Positions 16,514 through 24,916 are shown, numbered from the stretch's first letter. The stretch: DNA of 64,000 bases from Acidobacterium capsulatum ATCC 51196 (GCF_000022565.1 NC_012483.1:310001-374000), one strand, 5' to 3'. Notes: a model not told the origin generated them from the sequence alone. Made by a program: numbers and translations.

Positions 16514-16603
16514 TGGCGGAGAGAGTGGGATTCGAACCCACGTTAGAGTTTCCCCTAAACACGCTTTCCAAGCGTGCGCCTTCAGCCACTCGGCCATCTC
16601 TCC
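16514..16603 (-). tRNA. tRNA-Ser (anticodon GGA)
   Basis: On the minus strand the gene begins GGAGAGATGGCCGAGTGGC and closes with the matching acceptor strand TCTCTCC, discriminator G and an encoded CCA. The anticodon arm CACGC-TTGGAAA-GCGTG gives anticodon GGA, reading UCC and UCU. A long variable arm (GTTTAGGGGAAACTC region) and the T arm GTGGGTTCGAATCCCAC are both present, as expected for a class II serine tRNA. Length is 90 bases including CCA. Confidence 0.97.
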
Positions 16604-16725
16604 AACGGTGTTGCTTTATTGAAAATAACAGAAGACAACCGAACCTTCCATCACCTCGCAGCCACCCTCGCATTCGCCCCTTAAAATCACCCTCACGTTA
16701 GCCGCTTAAAATCAGTGAAGCCGCC

Positions 16726-18120
16726 ATGAGTTCGCAACTCCATCTTCCGCTCGATAGAGAAGCCCGTTCGCGCGTGAACCTGTGGCAGGAGCTATGGCAC
16801 CTGCTCAAGCTCGCCAGCCCCATCGTGCTGTCCGAGCTCGGCTGGATGACCATGGGCATCGTCGATCTCATCATGGTCGGCAAGCTCAGTCCCGTCGCCA
16901 TTGGAGCCGTGGGCCTCGGCAACGCCATCTATTACGGGCCATCTCTCTTCGGCATTGGATTGCTGCTCGGTCTCGACACCCTCATTGCGCAGGCATGGGG
17001 CCGTCGCGATTTCGATGAGTGCCACCGTTGGCTGGCCCAGGGCGTTTATCTCGCCGTAGCCGCGACCGTGCCTCTCATGCTGCTGGTCATGGGCGGCGCG
17101 CTGCTCTTCACCGGCCACGGCGTCAACGCTCAGGTCAGCGGACTCACCCGCTCCTTTCTCGTCTATCTCAACCTGAGCACACTCCCGTTGCTGGTCTACG
17201 GAGCCTTCCGCCGTTATCTGCAGGGTGTGGGCCGCGTGCGCCCGATCAGCTTCGCGCTCATCTCGGCCAATCTGGTGAACTGGGGCCTCAACTGGGCCTT
17301 GATCTACGGCCATCTGGGCTTGCCGGCCCTCGGAGTGCGCGGCTCAGCCATCTCCACCTGCTTTGCGCGCGTCTACATGGCGGCGGTGCTGGTCTATGCC
17401 GCGTGGCTGCACGAGAAGGGTCGGGGACACGCGCTCTTCGCGCATTGGCCCCGCTTTGACCTGCGCCGCCTGCGCATGCTCTGCGCTTTGGGCCTGCCCG
17501 CAGGCACGCAGGTGGTGCTTGAGGTCGCCGGATTCGGCGCGGCCACCATCATGGCGTCGCACCTTGACCCCATCTCTCTGGCCACGCATGAGATTGTGCT
17601 CAACTGCGCCGCCTATACCTACATGGTGCCGCTCGGCATCTCGGCGGCGGCGGCCGTGGCCGTGGGCCACGCGGTGGGCGCCGGTGACCGGCCACGCGCA
17701 GGCCGCGCAGGTTATCTCGCCATTGCTCTCGGCGCGGGCTTCATGGCATGCATGGCCTGCACCTTTCTGCTGTTTCCAAAGCAGATTCTCTCGCTCTGGA
17801 CGCACGATGCCCAGGTCATCGCGCTCGGCGAGCACATTTTGTTATTGGTCGCGGCCTTTCAGATTTTCGACGGAATTCAATCCGTAACCACCGGCGCATT
17901 GCGCGGCATGGGCGAAACCCGCTATCCCATGTGGATGAATCTGGGCGCATACTGGATCTTTGGGTTGCCGCTGGGTGCGCTGCTCTGCTTTGGGCTGCAA
18001 TGGCAGCTCACCGGCCTCTGGACCGGCCTCACCGCGGCGCTGATTCTGCTTGCCATCGCGTTGCTGCTGCGATGGCGAAGCGATCTCAGGCGCGAAGCAG
18101 CCGCAATTCCGGCTGCCTGA
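16726..18120 (+). CDS. MATE-family efflux transporter
   Basis: Inner-membrane cation/drug antiporter of 464 residues with twelve predicted helices. The first MATE repeat starts LKLASPIVLSELGWMTMGIV and IMVGKLSPVAIGAVGLGNA; the second starts around LCALGLPAGTQVVLEVAGFG. Members of the NorM branch export cationic drugs, flavonoids or other organic cations using sodium or proton gradients. The N-terminus (about 20 residues) is cytoplasmic and charged. It converges with the Rrf2 gene with 5 bases between stops and no obvious terminator. Confidence 0.94.
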   Translation: MSSQLHLPLDREARSRVNLWQELWHLLKLASPIVLSELGWMTMGIVDLIMVGKLSPVAIGAVGLGNAIYYGPSLFGIGLLLGLDTLIAQAWGRRDFDECHRWLAQGVYLAVAATVPLMLLVMGGALLFTGHGVNAQVSGLTRSFLVYLNLSTLPLLVYGAFRRYLQGVGRVRPISFALISANLVNWGLNWALIYGHLGLPALGVRGSAISTCFARVYMAAVLVYAAWLHEKGRGHALFAHWPRFDLRRLRMLCALGLPAGTQVVLEVAGFGAATIMASHLDPISLATHEIVLNCAAYTYMVPLGISAAAAVAVGHAVGAGDRPRAGRAGYLAIALGAGFMACMACTFLLFPKQILSLWTHDAQVIALGEHILLLVAAFQIFDGIQSVTTGALRGMGETRYPMWMNLGAYWIFGLPLGALLCFGLQWQLTGLWTGLTAALILLAIALLLRWRSDLRREAAAIPAA

Positions 18121-18125
18121 CGGAT

Positions 18126-18563
18126 TTACTTGTGTTTCTTGCCGTCGGCCTTGGCGGCTTTGCGCGTGGCCTTTTTGGCAATCTGAGAGAGGGTGGTCTT
18201 TGAGAGCTCGTCCCGCAGGGAGCGTTCGATATTCTTGAAGACCTGGTGCAGGGCGCTGGCGGTGTGCGCGGCCTCTTCGCTGGCAAACTCTGCCGTGTGA
18301 AAGAGGTCGCCTGTGTCGAGTGCCTTGTAGATATCGGCCAGGGTGATCTGCTTGGCAGGTCGTGCCAGTTTTGATCCACCGCTGGGCCCTTTGTGACTAT
18401 CTACAAGTCCGGCGTGATGCAGCAGCGAGAAGACGCGGCGTACTACGACTGGATTGGTTTCCAGCCGTCCGGCAATGGTCTCGGATGTCTGCAGCGTGTC
18501 GGGTTCGGCAGCAAGTAACACCATCGCGTGCACGCCCGTAGCAAAGCGAGTGTTGACGGCCAT
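18126..18563 (-). CDS. Rrf2-family transcriptional regulator without cluster cysteines
   Basis: A 145-residue winged-helix DNA-binding protein. The Rrf2 pattern is visible in FATGVHAMVLLA, SETIAGRLETNPVVVRRVFS (recognition helix) and LVDSHKGPSGGSKLAR (wing). IscR- and NsrR-type members carry three Cys residues that hold an Fe-S cluster; this protein has no cysteine at all, so it cannot sense through such a cluster and groups functionally with YwnA/CymR-like members. The Lys/Ala-rich C-terminus (AKKATRKAAKADGKKHK) is an unusual basic tail. Its target is unknown. Confidence 0.88.
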   Translation of the reverse strand: MAVNTRFATGVHAMVLLAAEPDTLQTSETIAGRLETNPVVVRRVFSLLHHAGLVDSHKGPSGGSKLARPAKQITLADIYKALDTGDLFHTAEFASEEAAHTASALHQVFKNIERSLRDELSKTTLSQIAKKATRKAAKADGKKHK

Positions 18564-18690
18564 GAAGCAACGCTAACACAGGTTTTCATCCGATAGTGCG
18601 AATTTGTCGCTAACACGGTGTTGTAAGTGCCCGAAAACTGCCCGCGCCATCGGATACTTGTAACTGAGAGGATAGAAAGAGGTCTCGATT

Positions 18691-19488
18691 TTGAAGATTT
18701 TGTTTGTAGGCGACGTCTTCGGCAGCGCTGGAAGGAGCATCGTCCGGGAGCATCTGCCGCACGTCATGGAGACGCACAGCGTCGATCTGCTCGTCATCAA
18801 TGGCGAAAACGCAGCCGGTGGCTTCGGCATCACTCCCGCCATCGCCGAGGAACTCTTCGACCTGGGCGCGCACGTCATCACCACCGGCAATCACGTATGG
18901 GATAAGCGCGAGCTGATCGAATACATGCAGTCCGTGCCAGCCGGGAGCAAGGAGCGCCCGCGCCGCGTGATTCGCCCGGCCAATTATGCAGCGGGAACGC
19001 CAGGCCACGGCGTCTTTGAAGGCACGCTGCCCAATGGTCAGGCCTTTGCCGTCATCAATCTGCAGGGGCAGGTCTTCATGGCCAACCATGCCAACCCGTT
19101 CCATACCATCGATGCGCTGCTGCCGCAGATTCAGGCACGCGTCATTCTGCTGGACTTCCACGCCGAGGCGACATCGGAGAAAGTGGCAATGGGCTGGCAC
19201 CTCGACGGCCGGGTCACCGCCGTGCTGGGCACGCACACCCACGTGCCCACCGCCGATGCCCGGGTTCTGCCCGGCGGAACGGCATTTCAAACGGATGTGG
19301 GCATGAGCGGCCCATACAACAGTGTGATTGGCGTTGAGAAGGAGCAGGTCCTGCACCGCTTCCTGACCGGCATGCCCGCCAAGTTCGAGGCCGCCAAGGG
19401 CGACCCCCGCATGGCCGCCACGCTCATCGAGTGCGACGGCGCCACCGGAAAAGCAATCGCCGTGCGTACCTTTTTGATGGGGGAGTAA
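18691..19488 (+). CDS. YmdB-family metallophosphoesterase (TIGR00282)
   Basis: A 265-residue cytoplasmic metal-dependent phosphodiesterase; studied relatives cleave 2',3'-cyclic nucleotides or cAMP and influence biofilm and motility switching. Metal-binding motifs: FVGDVFGSAGR (Asp), VINGENAAGGFGI (Asn/Glu), TTGNHVWDKRE (Asn-His), VILLDFHAEATSEK and the late VLGTHTHVPTADARVLPGGT (two His). Translation starts at TTG 18691, with AAAGAGG just before it. It is a monocistronic unit; the stop is followed by the repeat block. Confidence 0.92.
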   Translation: MKILFVGDVFGSAGRSIVREHLPHVMETHSVDLLVINGENAAGGFGITPAIAEELFDLGAHVITTGNHVWDKRELIEYMQSVPAGSKERPRRVIRPANYAAGTPGHGVFEGTLPNGQAFAVINLQGQVFMANHANPFHTIDALLPQIQARVILLDFHAEATSEKVAMGWHLDGRVTAVLGTHTHVPTADARVLPGGTAFQTDVGMSGPYNSVIGVEKEQVLHRFLTGMPAKFEAAKGDPRMAATLIECDGATGKAIAVRTFLMGE

Positions 19489-19540
19489 AATCCCCCGTCT
19501 CAAAAGAGACCGGTCGGGCCAACAGTCGCCTCGCCAAGTC

Positions 19541-19952
19541 TGCCAGTAGGATTTGTCATCCCGCCAGCCACACAACCGGTTTGTCATCCCGACCAACGCG
19601 CCATAGGCGCGAAACGGAGGGACCTGCAGTTCCTCTCAAAGAGCAATACACGCTTCCATCGACGCGTCATTCTGAGCGAAGCGAAGAATCCCGGCGCTGC
19701 TTCGGTTGGGTCTGTGACTGGAAGTTTCTCCCACCATGCCCGCTCTCTTGTCATCACGTCTGGAGCGTCGCATCCACACAAGCGGTTTGCAATCCCGTCT
19801 GAAGCGCCGAAGGTGCGCAGTCGAGGGACCTGCAGTTCCTCTCAAAGAGCAAGACACGCTTCCATCGACGCGTCATTCTGAGCGAAGCGAAGAATCCCGG
19901 CGATGCTTCGGTTGGGTCTGCGCCTGGAAGTTTCTCCCACCATGCCCGCTCT
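19541..19952. repeat. 206-bp tandem direct repeat, two units
   Basis: Positions 19617-19746 and 19823-19952 align over 130 bases without gaps and with four mismatches, offset exactly 206. Similarity continues upstream (CACACAA(C/G)CGGTTTG, then an ATCCCG block), so the unit is about 206 bp, arranged head to tail. Each contains GTCATTCTGAGCGAAGCGAAG. A degenerate third start follows at about 19958 (GTCATCCCGACCGGAGCG). There is no coding signature. Confidence 0.9.
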
Positions 19953-20026
19953 TTGTGTCATCCCGACCGGAGCGACTGTAGGGAGTGCAGCGGAGGGAGA
20001 TGCAGTTCCTACAGTCGTCCTGAAGG

Positions 20027-20046
20027 GTACGGGCTTCAGCCCGTAC
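20027..20046. repeat. GTACGGGC/GCCCGTAC hairpin repeat
   Basis: A perfect 8-bp stem with TTCA loop inside a GGGCTTCAGCCC-type element; a related GGGCTTTAGCCC follows at about 20070-20081. These belong to the non-coding repeat block between the YmdB-type gene and lysS. Confidence 0.7.
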
Positions 20047-20114
20047 ATCCCAACCCGGCAAAGAATCACGGGCTTTAGCCCCTGAGGCAAAGCCCGATTC
20101 ACTGCGGCACTGCT

Positions 20115-21791
20115 TTACTCTTCTTCCGTTTTCTCAGCTTCCCGCACCTGCGGGCGCAGCAGCGGAAAGAGAATTACATCGCGAATCGAGCGCGAGCCGG
20201 TCAGAACCATCGTCAACCGGTCAATGCCGATGCCTTCGCCGCCGGTCGGCGGCAGCCCATAGCCCAGCGCCCGCACATAGTCGGCGTCCATCTGGTGAGC
20301 CTCGTCATCGCCGCGTTCGCGCTCGGCAAGCTGCATTTCAAAGCGGCGCTGCTGCTCGCTCGGGTCATTCAGTTCGCTGAAGGCATTGCCCAGCTCAAAT
20401 CCGCCAATGTAAAACTCAAAGCGCTCCACCCACTCCGGCTCATCGGGCTTCTGCTTCGAGAGCGGCGAAACCGCAAGAGGGAAGTCGTAGATGATCGTGG
20501 GTTCGATGAGATGCTCTTCGGCAAGTAGCTCAAATAATTCTGAAATAGCCTTCCCATGGGGAAGCCCTCTTTCAACATGTTGAAGCAAGATCTGTATCTG
20601 TATAGTCAATTTCTTAAGTGCATGCTCGGCTTCGGCCCAACCTTGCTCTTCAGTTTCCGGTGGAAACACCGTTGCCCAATTTGGAAAGTGCGCGTGCATC
20701 ATTCTGATGGCACGCATCAAAACTTGATCAATCGAAAAGGCTATCTCCGCTTCGGTGGGCTTCGCTCCAAACTCATCCGGCCAAAACTCAATGATCGCCT
20801 CCCGCATCGTGAAGCGGCGCCACTTCGCGAGGTCAATCTCCACCACTTCGCCCGCGCGCGGCCCCTTGGGAATCGGGAATTCGGTCACCGTCGTCCCGTT
20901 CACCTCCTGCGCCACGAACGTGATGAACTCCTCGGTCAGCTTCATCAGGTCGTGATAATTCGCGTAGGCCTGGTAAAACTCCAGCATCGTGAACTCGGGA
21001 TTGTGCTGCGTCGAGATGCCCTCGTTGCGGAAGTTGCGGTTGATCTCATACACGCGATCGAGCCCACCCACCACGAGGCGCTTCAGATAAAGCTCCGGCG
21101 CAATGCGCAGATAAAGATCAATATCGAGGGCATTGTGATGCGTGATGAAGGGCCGCGCCGCCGCGCCGCCCGCGATGGGCTGCATCATCGGCGTTTCCAC
21201 TTCGACGTAGCCGCGGCTGTCAAAAAACTTGCGCGTAGCAGCCAGCACCTTGGCGCGCTTCACAAATACCTCGCGCACCTCAGGATTCATAAACAGATCC
21301 ACATACCGCTGGCGGTAGCGCAGCTCCACGTCTTCCAGGCCGTGATACTTGTCCGGCATCGCCAGCATGGCCTTCGCCAGAAAGGTCAGCGTCTCCACAT
21401 GCACGCTCAACTCGTTTGTCCGCGTGCGGAACAGGTAGCCGGTCACGCCGATGTGATCGCCCAGGTCGAGCAGCTTGTACACGTCAAAGGCCGCGTCGCC
21501 CACGGCATCCTTGCGGACATAAAGTTGCAAGCGCTCGCCACCTTGCTGCAGATGCGCAAAGCCGGCCTTGCCCGCCGGGCGGTTGGCCATCATGCGGCCG
21601 GCAATGGCCACGGGAACGCGCTCGGCCTCCAACTGCTCCCCGCTGACGTCGTGATACCTCGCCCATATTTCGGGCACGGTATGCGTGGCCGCAAAGCTGT
21701 TGGGATAGGCCGCCTGGCCCAGGGCTTCGATCTGCTTCAGTTTTTCCTGGCGGAGCGTGAAGAGGTTACGCTCGAAATCGGACTCAAACAC
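20115..21791 (-). CDS. lysS: Lysine--tRNA ligase, class II, with an internal insertion
   Basis: Charges tRNA-Lys. The 558 residues contain the OB-fold anticodon domain ([20 protein letters not shown]) and class II motifs: [15 protein letters not shown], motif 2 [20 protein letters not shown] and motif 3 [20 protein letters not shown]. Length exceeds the usual 490-510 residues because the segment between TMREAI and [11 protein letters not shown] (about residues 333-426) is 94 residues, against 50 in E. coli LysS. The DNA coding for the insert looks AT-richer than its surroundings. The catalytic motifs are intact, so the enzyme should be active. Confidence 0.95.
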   Translation of the reverse strand: MFESDFERNLFTLRQEKLKQIEALGQAAYPNSFAATHTVPEIWARYHDVSGEQLEAERVPVAIAGRMMANRPAGKAGFAHLQQGGERLQLYVRKDAVGDAAFDVYKLLDLGDHIGVTGYLFRTRTNELSVHVETLTFLAKAMLAMPDKYHGLEDVELRYRQRYVDLFMNPEVREVFVKRAKVLAATRKFFDSRGYVEVETPMMQPIAGGAAARPFITHHNALDIDLYLRIAPELYLKRLVVGGLDRVYEINRNFRNEGISTQHNPEFTMLEFYQAYANYHDLMKLTEEFITFVAQEVNGTTVTEFPIPKGPRAGEVVEIDLAKWRRFTMREAIIEFWPDEFGAKPTEAEIAFSIDQVLMRAIRMMHAHFPNWATVFPPETEEQGWAEAEHALKKLTIQIQILLQHVERGLPHGKAISELFELLAEEHLIEPTIIYDFPLAVSPLSKQKPDEPEWVERFEFYIGGFELGNAFSELNDPSEQQRRFEMQLAERERGDDEAHQMDADYVRALGYGLPPTGGEGIGIDRLTMVLTGSRSIRDVILFPLLRPQVREAEKTEEE

Positions 21792-21898
21792 GGAGATTCC
21801 TCAAAGATTTACAGTCTCCATCGAGTATAACTTTGCAGCCATCCAAAGCCGTGTAGTGAGACTTTATCGCGGCCCGTCCGTCCTTATGGTGGAAGTCA

Positions 21899-22423
21899 AT
21901 GGACGGAGGGTGTGTGAAGCAGATTGCCGGATTTCTTTCGTTGTGTGCGGTTCTTCTTTTGGTTCCATCCGCCAAAGCCGGCAAATTGCCATCCTCCTGT
22001 GGTCCGATGGGCGCTCATCCGTCCATTCAGCTTCAGACCTTCTCCAGGAAGCTCTCGCCCATTCCCGTCGGCATGGCTCGGCTGGTGGTTGTGCAGCAGA
22101 TCGGCGTCTGTCCGCATTGCGGAGTGGTGCGCGTGGGGCTCAACGGTAAATGGATCGGCGCGAATAAAGGAGACTCATGGTTTGCCGTGACGATTCCGCC
22201 GGGCAAGCAGCGCGTTTGCGTGGCCTGGAACGCTCCATTCGTCAGGCTTACAGATCGTATTCACCTCACGGAACTCGATGCGGAAGCGGGAAAGACCTAT
22301 TACCTGGAAACCACGGCACTTACAGGAAAGTACGAAGTAAACCGGGTGCTGCTCGAAAAGACAACCCAGAATGAAGCATGGTTCCTCAGGTCGAACTCAA
22401 AAATGGCCACGGCCTCGTTCTAG
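21899..22423 (+). CDS. Exported hypothetical protein, DUF2846-like
   Basis: A 174-residue protein with a signal peptide (KQIAGFLSLCAVLLLVPSAKAG). The mature part has a paired-cysteine motif, GVCPHCGVVRVGLNGKWIG, then a beta-rich region with WFAVTIPPGKQRVCVAW and AEAGKTYYLETTAL, a pattern like DUF2846 periplasmic proteins in which a PGxH/K-type loop recurs. Function is unknown. Start choice is open: ATG 21899, or GTG 21914 which lies 3 bases after GGAGGG and would give a more compact signal peptide. It stands upstream of the Fo cluster, but nothing ties it to ATP synthase. Confidence 0.6.
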   Translation: MDGGCVKQIAGFLSLCAVLLLVPSAKAGKLPSSCGPMGAHPSIQLQTFSRKLSPIPVGMARLVVVQQIGVCPHCGVVRVGLNGKWIGANKGDSWFAVTIPPGKQRVCVAWNAPFVRLTDRIHLTELDAEAGKTYYLETTALTGKYEVNRVLLEKTTQNEAWFLRSNSKMATASF

Positions 22424-22488
22424 GCCGCCGGCACCCATGGGCGGGTGTTTCCTGAAGCATGCAGGTTGCGGTATAACAGCCGCTGGGG

Positions 22489-22779
22489 ATGCCGGACTCG
22501 AAGCAAAATCGAAAGAGCACTGGTTCGCAGGTGCGTGACACGCTGATCAAGGCCGATCACATGCTGCAGATCGCCTTCATGCTGCCGGCCGCGGCATTCG
22601 TCGGCTGGATCGCAGGCGCCCTGCTCGATCTGTGGTTGCACCAGCACTGGATTTACATCGCAGGCATTATGCTAGGGATAGCGGCGGGTTTCGTGCAGAT
22701 CTTCCGGATGCTGCACGGGCTGGACCGCATGCCTGGGAGCGGCACGAAAAAGCAGCCTCCCCCGGCCGACCATCGTTAG
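22489..22779 (+). CDS. AtpZ/AtpI-type ATP synthase accessory membrane protein
   Basis: A 96-residue protein with two predicted membrane helices (IAFMLPAAAFVGWIAGALLDLW and WIYIAGIMLGIAAGFVQIFRML). The pattern of a polar N-terminus, first helix, short loop and second helix matches small AtpZ/AtpI proteins encoded at the head of Fo operons, which assist c-ring assembly or magnesium uptake. It is followed after 9 bases by the next gene of the cluster. The call rests on topology and context. Confidence 0.75.
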   Translation: MPDSKQNRKSTGSQVRDTLIKADHMLQIAFMLPAAAFVGWIAGALLDLWLHQHWIYIAGIMLGIAAGFVQIFRMLHGLDRMPGSGTKKQPPPADHR

Positions 22780-22788
22780 AGAGATCGC

Positions 22789-23202
22789 TTGAGCACGCAG
22801 CCAACCATCCATCTGGACTTCACCGACGCGAACTTCGTCTCGCTCATGCGCCGCTCCATGCGCAATATTCTGATTGCCGGGACCATTCTGAGCCTGATCG
22901 TCATGTCTGTCTGGGGCTGGCGCACAGGCCTCATGCTGCTGGTGGGCGCGGTGATCTCGGCCAGCGGGGTGAGGGAATGGCAGCGCCTGATTGCGGCCAT
23001 CAATGCCCGTCTGGACCAATCGCAGCCGCCCATGGCGACCGGCCGCACCCTGCTCATCTTTTTATTGCGGCTCGGTATGGTTGGTGTTGTGCTGTATGGT
23101 AGCTTAAAATACTTGCAGGGTTCAGTTTACGCTCTGCTGGCCGGTCTCATGCTCGCGATCGTCGCGCTGACATTTGAGGGCCTGCGGATGCTTCGGAACT
23201 AG
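22789..23202 (+). CDS. ATP synthase subunit I-like membrane protein
   Basis: A 137-residue protein with four predicted helices arranged as two hairpins: NILIAGTILSLIVMSVWGWR, GLMLLVGAVISASGVREWQR, then LLIFLLRLGMVGVVLYGSL and YALLAGLMLAIVALTF. This four-helix layout and its place before atpB fit the ATP synthase I family, which helps c-ring assembly. The start is TTG 22789. The sequence is weakly conserved, so the name is partly contextual. Confidence 0.72.
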   Translation: MSTQPTIHLDFTDANFVSLMRRSMRNILIAGTILSLIVMSVWGWRTGLMLLVGAVISASGVREWQRLIAAINARLDQSQPPMATGRTLLIFLLRLGMVGVVLYGSLKYLQGSVYALLAGLMLAIVALTFEGLRMLRN

Positions 23203-23265
23203 CCCTTCTGTAGTTTCCACCCATCCAAGTTTCTGATTAGAAGAGAGTAAGACCGAAGAATCGCT

Positions 23266-24012
23266 ATGCTCCACTGGCTCTACCAGCTCACAGCACTGCT
23301 GAATCGTCTGTTTGGCGCCGACGTCACGGCCCTCATGGCGCGCTTCGGCGTGCATCCCGCGCATCCGGCGCACCCGATCAATAATCGGCTGACGCTGCAG
23401 CTGATTGTGGCCGCCGGCCTGATTCTCTTTTTTATCTACGTGCGTCTGCGCCTCAGCGTCGAGCATCCGGGCAAATCACAGCACCTGGCCGAGATGGTCT
23501 TCGAGTATGTCGAGGGGCAGGCCGTTGATATCATGCAGCACGGCTATGAGCCGTACCTGAGCTATGCCACCGTCATCGGCGTCTTCATTCTGCTGTGCAA
23601 CCTGATGGGGCTTCTGCCCGGCATCGAGACGCCCACCGCCAGCCCCGTCGTGCCGCTCGGCCTGGCTATTCTGACGTTTATTTACTACAACATGCATGGC
23701 CTCTGGAAGCAGGGTCCCATCAGCTATTTCAAGCATTTCCTGGGGCCGGTCTGGTGGATGACTCCACTGATGCTGCCGATGGAAATTGTCTCGCACCTCG
23801 CCCGTGTCCTGTCGCTTACGGTGCGACTCTACGCCAATATGTTTGCGAGTGACCTGCTTACGCTGGTATTTTTCTCGCTGTTCCCGATTGGCTTGCCGAT
23901 CATCTTCCTGGGACTGCACTTCGCCGTGGCGGTGATTCAGTCTTACGTGTTCATGCTGTTGACGTTGATTTACCTTACGCAGGCTGTCTCACACGATGAG
24001 GCAGAGCTCTAA
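23266..24012 (+). CDS. atpB: ATP synthase Fo subunit a
   Basis: Membrane stator subunit that forms the proton half-channels beside the c-ring. The 248-residue protein ends with the key helices: MEIVSHLARVLSLTVRLYAN contains the essential Arg (SLTVRLYANMFAS), and the final helix IQSYVFMLLTLIYL has the usual aromatic/Gln pattern. The early part includes FEYVEGQAVDIM and LLCNLMGLLPGIETPT, standard for the family. Genes for subunits b and delta and all F1 subunits are not in the window, so Fo a and c are detached from the rest. Confidence 0.96.
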   Translation: MLHWLYQLTALLNRLFGADVTALMARFGVHPAHPAHPINNRLTLQLIVAAGLILFFIYVRLRLSVEHPGKSQHLAEMVFEYVEGQAVDIMQHGYEPYLSYATVIGVFILLCNLMGLLPGIETPTASPVVPLGLAILTFIYYNMHGLWKQGPISYFKHFLGPVWWMTPLMLPMEIVSHLARVLSLTVRLYANMFASDLLTLVFFSLFPIGLPIIFLGLHFAVAVIQSYVFMLLTLIYLTQAVSHDEAEL

Positions 24013-24150
24013 GGCCATTCGATTTTGATTTGCTTCCGGACGGAGCGCTTCGACTGTCCGGAAAGAGTAACGCTGTTCCGGCGGGAAAAGGGTATGCAGT
24101 CGAGCCCTGGATACCCCTGGGGGCGATCATTGAGAAGCAGGAGAGAAATT

Positions 24151-24462
24151 ATGCGTCGTCTTCGCTATGTCTTTATGTCGCTGGCCGCCCTGTTCATGGC
24201 GGTTCCGGCTTTCGCGCAGTCTGCCGGCAGCACCGGTGGAAGCAGCAACAGCTTTGTGCCCCTCGCCGCAGGTATCGGCATGGGTATCGCCTCGGGCTTC
24301 TGCGGCATCGGCCAAGGCCTGGCCGCTCTGGGCGCAACGCAGGGTGTTTCGCGCAATCCTGGCGCACGCCCGTTGATCCAGTTCATGTTCATTCTGGGTT
24401 TGGCCTTCATCGAGTCGCTGGCCCTGTTCACCATGGTGATCATCTTCGCCAAGGTTCGCTAA
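24151..24462 (+). CDS. atpE: ATP synthase Fo subunit c with N-terminal extension
   Basis: Proteolipid of the rotor ring, 103 residues. ATG 24151 is chosen because AGCAGGAGAG stands just upstream; an open frame reaching back to 24025 has no such site. An N-terminal hydrophobic segment ending VPAFAQS looks like a cleavable signal, absent from most c subunits of about 80 residues. Helix 1 has GIASGFCGIGQGLAALGA, the loop has SRNPGARP, and helix 2 carries the ion-binding Glu in FIESLALFTM. The Gln in helix 1 plus Glu-Ser in helix 2 recall sodium-binding c-rings, discussed as a finding. Confidence 0.93.
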   Translation: MRRLRYVFMSLAALFMAVPAFAQSAGSTGGSSNSFVPLAAGIGMGIASGFCGIGQGLAALGATQGVSRNPGARPLIQFMFILGLAFIESLALFTMVIIFAKVR

Positions 24463-24482
24463 ACTTTAGTCTCACTCACTGC

Positions 24483-24512
24483 AAGGCCTCCGGGTATCCC
24501 GGAGGCCTTTTG
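24483..24512 (+). terminator. Rho-independent terminator of the Fo cluster
   Basis: A 12-bp perfect stem, AAGGCCTCCGGG (24483-24494) with CCCGGAGGCCTT (24498-24509), a 3-base loop and TTTT, starting about 20 bases after atpE. Confidence 0.92.
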
Positions 24513-24864
24513 CATGCCCTTTCGATAGCTTTACAGGGGCTCGCTGTGCGCCGCTACTCTCAGGGGGCTGCCTGTTGGAGTTCTGCGCTGGTACCTCGAA
24601 GCTCTCCTGGCTGCGAGCGCCTCACCGGTTGCAGCCAGGAATAGATGTGGCCGCAAACGTTCTGCCCCGCGACCCCTCCGTCGTGGATCTTCGGTAAGTC
24701 CCGACAGTGCGGCCAGATAAAGAATCCGGCGAAGAGAGAAATAACTCCAGAGGCCGCTCTTGTGTAGTAAGACCGGAATCACCCCTTATAGTTCTGCGGG
24801 TAAGACCATTTGCGCTGTAGCAGGAGTCGCTTTGGAAGACGGCTCTCGCAGAGTAGCGCATACG
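24513..24864. other. Gene-free stretch between the Fo and nuo clusters
   Basis: Short open frames exist here, but none has a ribosome site or protein-like composition. A hairpin is visible at about 24607-24638 (CTGGCTGC with GCAGCCAG). No known structural RNA signature was recognised. Confidence 0.5.
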
Positions 24865-24865
24865 A

Positions 24866-24890
24866 AAAAGCCCGCCATTTTGGCGGGCTT
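24866..24890 (-). terminator. Rho-independent terminator of the nuo operon
   Basis: AAGCCCGCCA (24868-24877) pairs with TGGCGGGCTT (24881-24890) over a 3-base loop. On the minus strand the stem is followed by TTTT, 27 bases beyond the nuoN stop. Confidence 0.88.
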
Positions 24891-24916
24891 CTCGTGCTCT
24901 TGATGAAAGAGTCTGG

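Noticed and set aside
16100-16603. Integrated element at tRNA-Ser
   Set aside because: No integrase gene and no second copy of the tRNA 3' end were found in the window.
19541-20100. CRISPR array
   Set aside because: Only two long 206-bp units without short repeat-spacer periodicity or cas genes.
20556-21830. Open frame of 424 codons antisense to lysS
   Set aside because: It mirrors the codon structure of a strongly conserved gene, is rich in His/Arg/Gln as shadow frames are, and has no motif.
24531-24864. 6S RNA, SRP RNA or RNase P RNA
   Set aside because: Looked for their conserved cores and found none.
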